In this document: positions 57,782 to 64,000 of the stretch, piece by piece
Position numbering within the stretch: position 1 is the stretch's first letter
How the letters are laid out: each line of letters starts with the position of its first letter
The notes under the pieces: generated by a model
What the model saw: the letters and a program-made list of their open reading frames with translations, nothing else
What the model was told of the DNA's origin: nothing
The model's database searches: none
DNA from: Rosa chinensis
Taxonomy: Eukaryota > Streptophyta > Magnoliopsida > Rosales > Rosaceae
Direction: 5' to 3'
Length of the DNA: 64,000 nt
NCBI RefSeq assembly: GCF_002994745.2
Contig: NC_037091.1
Coordinates: 26,293,789 to 26,357,788 of the forward strand
Position numbers and translations under genes: made by a program

Positions 57782-58710
57782 GGGTGGTTCTAGTTAGACC
57801 TCCCCATTTGCTATTTAGACCTTTTATAATTTTTGTAAAATTTTATTTCCTATTTTACCCAATAAAAAAATAAGAAGAAGAGAAAAAAATTTCCTATTCA
57901 TCACAAACCCAGCTATTTGATCTTCCTCGCAATGAGACCTTAAAAAACAACAAAAATTGGTCTTTGGGCATGGATCCAGGAAACCAAACCTCCCTTTTGA
58001 GCAGCAAAATGAGCAAAGAATTCATCAAATCATGCTTTCATATTCCATATTTTCTTCTTGCGTGTAACAAATTCTCTATTTCATTCCAATTTAGAAAAGA
58101 TCATCACATCATCATCAAAACTGCATCTCCCTCCAAAAATGTTCAATCTTTGCCTCATTAAACATTATTAATGCATCAAAAAACCAAAATAAAGATCAAT
58201 TCTTTGTGCAAAGCAATCCAATTTTGGTACCTCTCGCTTTCTCAGACCCAGGAAGTACAGAGCTCACTAAACCCAATTCAATATCATGTTTTTCTCCGAT
58301 TATCGTTTCAATTTATATAAAATTATAAATATGGATTTGGCAAGCCTTCAATCAATTTGAACCTTAACCCAACCACATACTTAGCTGATAAGTCCCAATT
58401 CAATCTCAAAATCAAGAACAAGTAGTCAATGATTAGGGAAGCCATTATTGTTTATATAGAGCTTGGGGGGAAAAAGAATGAAAAATAAAACTAGTTGATC
58501 AATCTCCATGGCCTTATATTAAAAGAATAGAGAACCTTAGGTGGGTTGAACAAATGAAAGAAAGAGGATTTGACTCTGTTGAGAGAACACATGATTAAAA
58601 GAAGCAGTTTTTATTTATTTATTATAGAAGGGGTAAAATAGGAAAAAGGAATTTACAAAAATTAGAAGAGGTCCAAATAGCAAATTGAGAGGTCTGAATA
58701 GAAGCTGCCT
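57782..58710. mobile_element. 929-bp non-autonomous TIR element
   Basis: The ends form an inverted repeat of about 80 bp: GGGTGGTTCTAGTTAGACCT at the left, and at the right the reverse complement AGGCAGCTTCTATTCAGACC; both continue with ATTTGCTATTT and TTTCCTATTTTACCC. Flanking direct repeats AAAATGAT stand at 57774-57781 and 58711-58718 (8 bp exact). Long TIRs with an 8-bp duplication could be hAT or Mutator-like. The centre has no coding motif. Confidence 0.82.
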
Positions 58711-58858
58711 AAAATGATTGACATGAGTGATGCTACAGACTCCAAGTAATACTTTAAAACTTCAATACCAAATCACGTGGCATGTGCCATCTTTTGTTTA
58801 GAAAATTGGTGAGGTGGATATTTAAATTTTGTTAATTGTTTAAGTAAATATTAATTTG
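58711..58858. other. Short spacer before copia element 2
   Basis: AT-rich, with a phrase GTGATGCTACAGACTCC that looks like another MITE edge but no partner was found. Confidence 0.4.
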
Positions 58859-59017
58859 TGTTTGGCCCAAACTCTAGGTTACTTGACCTAGTTCAATGTA
58901 CGATTACTTTCCTTGTATGATTGAGATTCTATGCATTGTAATCATCTATATAAAGATAACCCTATTATCAATGAGAATACACAGCAAATTTCTCTTAATT
59001 TCTGATTCCCTAAAACA
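58859..59017 (+). repeat. 5' LTR of Ty1-copia element 2
   Basis: Ends TCCCTAAAACA at 59017, directly before CGTTATCAGCACG, the same primer site as in copia element 1. A CATCTATATAAAG box (about 58945) fits its promoter. The left end TGTTTGGCCC at 58859 is the best TG start I see; the 3' LTR is outside the window, so this limit is unproven. Confidence 0.65.
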
Positions 59018-60001
59018 CGTTATCAGCACGAAGCCCTAACCTTAAGACCCTAAATTCGTAGCCTTCAAATCCCAGAAACCACCGCCGCCCAACTTGAAGC
59101 TCTCAACTCCAGGAGTCTGGAACTGGCGGCGCCACCACCAGAACCGGCCGGGAAAACACCAAACCGGCCACCTGAAGTGACGTAAATATCTCTGCCTGGT
59201 TCGAAGGTTCCCTCAGATCCCCCTGCAGCCATACTCGATCACCAGAAGAGCCTTGTCCCCAGATTCCGGGAACTGGAAAATTCACCACCGAAACTGGCCT
59301 AGAAACGTCTGAACCGGCCGCCTAAATACACTGCACCATCGAACCGCCAGCAACCTGTATCCTCTTCCTCTGCTTCAGTCAACCAAGCCCAGAAGAAACC
59401 CTAGGCCCAGAAGAAGGCCTAGGCCCAGAAGCAGAAGCGGATCCACCAAGCCCAGCAGCAGGCCCACTGACGTCAACGTCCAGTCAGCTATCTGAAGTCA
59501 GCGTCAGAGTGCCACGTCAGCAACCAGTCGCCACGTCAGCACCTTCGGTTAACAACCAGTCAACATCAGTCAACCTTTTTTCGGCCACTTTTCCGGCAAC
59601 ATTTTTCCTGCCAACTTTTCCGGTCAAGATTTCCCGCAATTTTTCAAGGTAAACTTTTCTAAAAGTTCTCGTTTTTTGAAGTTTTTATTACTTTCCTCTT
59701 CTTTTTCTCGGGGACTTCCAACATCCCTTCTTCTACCCCCCTTTCTTCTTCATAGGGGAGACCAAAAAGCCGAACTGTGGGGGTTCGTGCTCACTCCAAG
59801 CTTGGAGCTTGTAGAGTCCTCCAAACTTAGAGTTTGTTGAGAAGAAAAATGATAGACCACATACATCATTGTTTCGATCTAATCCAAAACCCCTCTTGGA
59901 ATCGGATTTTTGTATAAGCGACTACGCTCAGAAATTTTATAGTTTTTCATGGTAGCCTTTTTCGCTCCGAAACTAACCTTATTTTCTCGTTGTTTTTCAA
60001 G
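59018..60001 (+). other. Leader of copia element 2
   Basis: About 1 kb, C-rich at first, no functional frame. GCC/CCGG-rich 59060-59480 contrasts with the AT-rich neighbourhood. Includes the primer site at about 59018-59030. Confidence 0.65.
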
Positions 60002-61040
60002 ATGAGTAACCTGCACAAGTTTAGCTTCGCTCCACTAGAGACAATATGCGCAGGATACCACAAGTGGGTCCGTGATGTGCGCCAGCATCTTAAGGCTGAT
60101 AGGATCCTGAGTACGATCTAAGAGCCAAGTCAGGATGTGCTTACTTCTCAACAAGCTGCTGCTTTTGAAGCAAATAGAGCTACGAGAGAGGCTAATGAAG
60201 CAAAAGCCATCATTCTCATGACAAGGCACATGAATGACGTGCTCCAAAATGAGTACCTCAATGAGGAAGACCCAAGAAAACTATGGGTAGAACTCGAGCA
60301 GCGTTTTGGAAACGTCCGTGATTCCCTGCTTCCAGACTTAGAAGTGAGATGGCATAGCCTCTGCTTCTGTGATTTCAAGTCTGTACTTGACTACAATTTA
60401 GAAGCACTTCGTATCAAATCTATGATGGAATTCTGTGGACAGAAAATCACTGATACGATGTTAATCGAGAAGACTCTCTCCACCTTCCCCGTCTCTGCAT
60501 TGATGATAGCCAAAACTATTGGATTGATGTCAATGTTAGACGCATCACAAGATTTCATGAGCTAATTGGTGCCATGAACGTAGCTGAAAAGCACGACAAC
60601 ATACTTGTGAAGAACTATAACTCTAGACCCGTGGGAACCAAGTCAATTCCGGAGTCTAATTATAGTCACGCCTCCAAGGGAGGACGCAAGGAGCGAAACC
60701 CTAAGAATAGGGATAATTATGGACGTTCTGGTCCATATTCTCGCCCTAAAGAGGAAGGAAACTGCCAAGATAGGCGTGAACGGAACCGTGGAGGTAAATG
60801 TGTGAAGAGAGAGAGAGAGGCCAAGCCTCCGGTTATGGTGGTAACGCCACCAAAGGCAATAACCGTCTTCAAAACGCTCCTAGAGCACCTCGATCAAGGG
60901 AACCTGACCATAATGATGCTTGTCTCAGATGTGGATCAACTGGACATTGGGCAAAAGCATGTAAAGCACCCCAGCAAGTTGCAAACGCATACAAGACGTA
61001 TCGTGAAGTAAGGGAGGCAAACTACATGGAATAAGAAGAT
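60002..61040 (+). pseudogene. gag of copia element 2
   Basis: Starts MSNLHKFSFAPLETICAGYH at 60002 and continues FEANRATREANEAKAIIL, MNDVLQNEYLNEEDPRKLW, LEQRFGNVRDSLLPDLEVRW, and MEFCGQKITDTMLIEKTLST. A zinc knuckle CLRCGSTGHWAKAC lies at about 60916-60957. Defects: a stop after RILSTI (about 60119), a frameshift at about 60517, another near 60800, and a stop after NYME. It is the UBN2-type gag that packages the RNA, related to 22634-23608 but less decayed. Confidence 0.88.
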
Positions 61041-61472
61041 CAAGATGGCGATCTCGATCTAAGGGTAGAAGACTACAAGGATCAAGACCCAAAAACTGGC
61101 GATTTTGGATTAAGTCTTTTTATTTTCCAAGAGATGTAGGCAATTGCCATATTATTATAGTAGATGCCAATGGCATTAGTCTTTCTTCAAAGAGGCGTAC
61201 TCAATGTAAGTGTGATGTCTACGAAGGTTTTGAGATAAGTGGTACTTAAGTGAGCTTTGCTCCACCGACATCTCTCTACTCACCTGATCACATTTGCATT
61301 GAAATTACCAAAAGGAGTTAGACGACTACCATTGTTTTGCATTAGCTAATTTATTGGATTAGATTCTTTTTGGTTAAAGAAACGATGATGTAATTCCGTT
61401 TGGCTTATTAATAAAAGTTGAGTGCTTTTCTTTATGACTCCTTTTTAATTATGAGCTTTTCTTTTAGGAATG
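61041..61472 (+). other. gag-pol spacer of copia element 2
   Basis: About 430 bp of non-coding sequence separates gag and pol, unlike most copia elements with one fused frame. It ends in a strong acceptor-like stretch, ATGAGCTTTTCTTTTAG, three bases before the pol ATG at 61470-61475. A related spacer exists in copia element 1. Confidence 0.6.
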
Positions 61473-64000
61473 GATGAACTTCAATGTCTTGCGGATAGTG
61501 CGACTACGCACACCATTTTACGACATAGGCAATTATTCTTAGAGATGTTGCCTACATATTCCTCTGTGACTACGATGGTTGGGCCATCAGGTTTAGTTCA
61601 AGGACATGGAATGACCCAATTCCTATTGCCAAATGGCAACTTGATTAAAGTCACTGAAGCTCTCTACGCTCCTAAGGCAAATCGTACCTTATTGAGTTTT
61701 AAAGATATCATCAGAGCCAACGGATTCTATGCGGAAACGCATAATGAGAACAAAAAAGAGTTCCTTTGCATTACCTCTAATGATTGCGGACGAAAGCGCA
61801 TCTTAGAGAAGCTTATGTGTCAATCTAGTGGACTTTATTCATTACAATTCGACCAATTGAATCCAATAATGTCATAAGAGAAGATCTCTTAGATTGTGAC
61901 ACATATTGGCTTTGGCATGGCCGACTAGGACACCCTGGTCGTGATATGATGCTCCGTATACTAAAAACTTCACACGGAAATCCATTCTTCAGAGTGAGAA
62001 GAAGCAAGAAACCAAAATTGATTCCTGGACTTAACAAGACCGCAACAATTGCAGCTTCTGGCGCTGCATCCGTCTTGGGGTGCCATAGGGCTGCCCAAGT
62101 CCCATGTGATGACGCCATTTAGTCCCATGTGATGACGCCATAAATGGAGTCAACCATGAGCATGACGCCATGGTTGCCTCTCCTCGTGGCCATGACACCA
62201 CACACACCAATTTCCATGGCTCTAATGCCATGATGGGAGATGTAGTCACACATTTTGCTTCTAATAGCGCTACGAACGCTCAGGCCCAACCAAAATCCTC
62301 ATTGGTTGCTCCTAAGGCCCCTCGCTCATTTTGCAAAGCCTGTTCCTTCAGGAAATTAGGACCGAGACCGTCCTACGCAAAGGATCCTAAAATACTCATT
62401 CTGTTCTTACAGAGAATCCAAGGGGATATCCGTGGACCAATTCAACTATCATGCGGACCTTTTAAATACTTTATGGTATTGGTTGATGCGTCGACACGCT
62501 GGTCACATGTCGCACTGTTGTCCACTCGAAATGCTACTTATGCTAAACTCCTCGCCCAGATTATCCGTCTATGGGCTCACTACCCTGATCATCCTATTAA
62601 GTCAATTCGACTTGATAATGTTGGGGAGTTTACATCAAAAATGTTCGATGACTATTGCATGTCACTGGGGATTGATGTAGAGCATCTAGTTCCCCATGTT
62701 CATACCCAAAATGGTCTCGCAGAAGCCGCTATCAAACGACTACAGATGATAGCGCGGACATTGGTTATGCGCACCAATCTCCCTGTTTCTGCTTGGGGAT
62801 ATGCAATATTGCATGCAGCGATGCTAATTCGTCTACGACCCACTGCAACCCAATCTTACTCTGCGTTACAGCTAGTGACTGGGTACGAGCCTAATATCTC
62901 GCACCTACGCATTTTTGGGTGTGCCATTTATGTGCCTATTACGCCGCCACAGCGTACTAAGATGGGTCCACAACGACAAATGGGCATTTACGTTGGATAT
63001 GAATCTCCAACCATCGTCCGCTATCTTGAACCCTTGACAGGCGATCTCTTTACCGCTAGATTTGCGGATTGTCACTTTGATGAGATAGTCTTCCCATCGT
63101 TAGGGGGAGATAAGAACACGTATGTTCAATAGGAACAACAAGAATTGTCGTGGTCTGTCCCTACTATGTCTCATCTCCATCCCTGTACCTCACAGTCCGA
63201 ACTTGAAGTGCGAAGAATAATCGAGCTCTAGAACGTAGCAAACACTCTACTTAATGAGTTTTCTGATGTTGCCAAAGTGATGAGATCACACATACCTGCT
63301 GCAAACGTGCCTGCAAGGATTGATGTCCCAAATAAAGGACATAACGCCACTCTTGTGACACCAGAAGATGGCGCCATTGCCCAGAATGGCAATGATGTGG
63401 TGTCTATGGCTGTAGGTCCCACAAGGAAGCGCTGTAGACCGATTGGTTCGAAGGATACTCGCCCTAGAAAGAGAGCGAATGAGGTACAAACAAATCCTTT
63501 GATCATTGATACTCAAAATCAGTCCCATGAGAATATTTCGGATTATGGTTATGTCCAAGAGACATCATTGGGGGATGCCTCAATGTCAGAACCTATCCCT
63601 AAGAACGTAGAGATCTCTGTTAATTACACTAGTGTACATGAGACGTGGGAAAGAAACTCCATCATCATTGATGATGTATTCGCGTATTCAGTGGCGCATG
63701 AGATTATTGAGACCGATGACATCAAACCACGCTCCGTTGATGAATGCCAATGTAGAGCTGACTGGCCAAAATGGAAAGATGCGATCCAGGCAGAACTTGA
63801 TTCTCTAGCGAAAAGAAAGGTATTTGGCAATGTTGTACCAATACCGCCCAACACCAAACCAGTTGGTCACAAATGGGTAATCATTAGAAAGTGTAATGAG
63901 AAAAACGAGATTGTAAGGTACAAAGCTCGCCTTGTGGCGCAAGGCTTCTCACAACGCCCTAGAATCGACTATGAGGAGACCTATTCTCCCGTAATGGACG
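61473..64000 (+). pseudogene. pol of copia element 2, cut by the window end
   Basis: Protease with LADSATTHT (about 61488), then KANRTLLSFKDIIRANGF, pre-integrase WHGRLGHPGRDMM after a frameshift near 61865. Integrase: FCKACSFRKLGPRPSYAKDP, then the acidic triad in MVLVDASTRWSHV, IRLDNVGEFTS and HTQNGLAEAAIKR (62470-62750), with a frame open from 62170 to 63132. The linker before the integrase holds a 23-bp tandem duplication (62098-62143). After a stop at 63132, the linker and the reverse transcriptase start (LVAQGFSQR, IDYEETYSPV) continue to the last base. The remainder and the 3' LTR lie outside. Confidence 0.88.

Noticed and set aside
58711..64000. A new system at the right edge
   Set aside because: gag zinc knuckle, protease, integrase triad and RT start show an ordinary Ty1-copia element.

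Overview
This window is plant nuclear DNA. It is AT-rich, with canonical GT-AG introns, plant-type receptor kinases, a U5 snRNP WD40 gene and a dense nest of plant transposon families (hAT, CACTA, L1-type LINE, Ty1-copia, Ty3-gypsy LTRs, Helitron, fold-back MITEs). The repeat style and gene content fit a dicot, perhaps Rosaceae. That placement is an impression from memory, not something the sequence proves. Only three gene models look real: an intact U5-40K spliceosomal WD40 gene (coding part 30582-31616), an intact seven-exon G-type lectin receptor kinase (50966-54196), and next to it a SPARK-ectodomain receptor kinase that shares the same kinase exons but has a frameshift after its signal peptide (54781-57154).

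Left third (1-28287): a truncated LTR (1-972), a decayed hAT transposase on the minus strand (about 2460-3600), and a LINE RNase H relic (4190-5505) interrupted by a 437-bp hAT-type MITE with a perfect 8-bp duplication. Then comes a large dead CACTA (En/Spm) element ending in TAGTG at 28287. Its transposase is interrupted by a solo LTR (7414-9952), a fold-back MITE (about 10956-11370) and an LTR whose middle has been inverted together with the C-terminal transposase exons (12370-15995). Further right it holds a solo LTR (16519-19020, TSD TGACA) and a 7-kb degenerate Ty1-copia element (20842-27810, TSD GTTTG). Reading across each insertion restores the expected transposase order, so the insertion history can be followed.

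Middle (28288-47230): the U5-40K gene with a 2-kb intron in its 5' UTR carrying a threefold 139-bp tandem repeat; a 5'-truncated minus-strand LINE with an 18-bp target duplication (32730-33294); a 3.1-kb solo LTR (33655-36739) of the same family as the left edge; a fold-back element set in AT microsatellites (about 37518-37901); and a very young, non-coding Ty3-gypsy (Athila/Tat-like) element (38879-45743) with near-identical LTRs, a tRNA-Asp primer site, a polypurine tract and a perfect CTGCC duplication.

Right third (47231-64000): a possible unrecognised transcribed locus, a 144-bp mini-Helitron, the two receptor-like kinases (a tandem duplication of the membrane/kinase module with swapped ectodomains), a 929-bp TIR element with an 8-bp duplication, and the 5' LTR, gag and most of pol of a second Ty1-copia element of the same lineage as the first, running off the window end. 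I saw no tRNA, rRNA or CRISPR. All functional statements rest on motifs recognised by eye; no searches were run.
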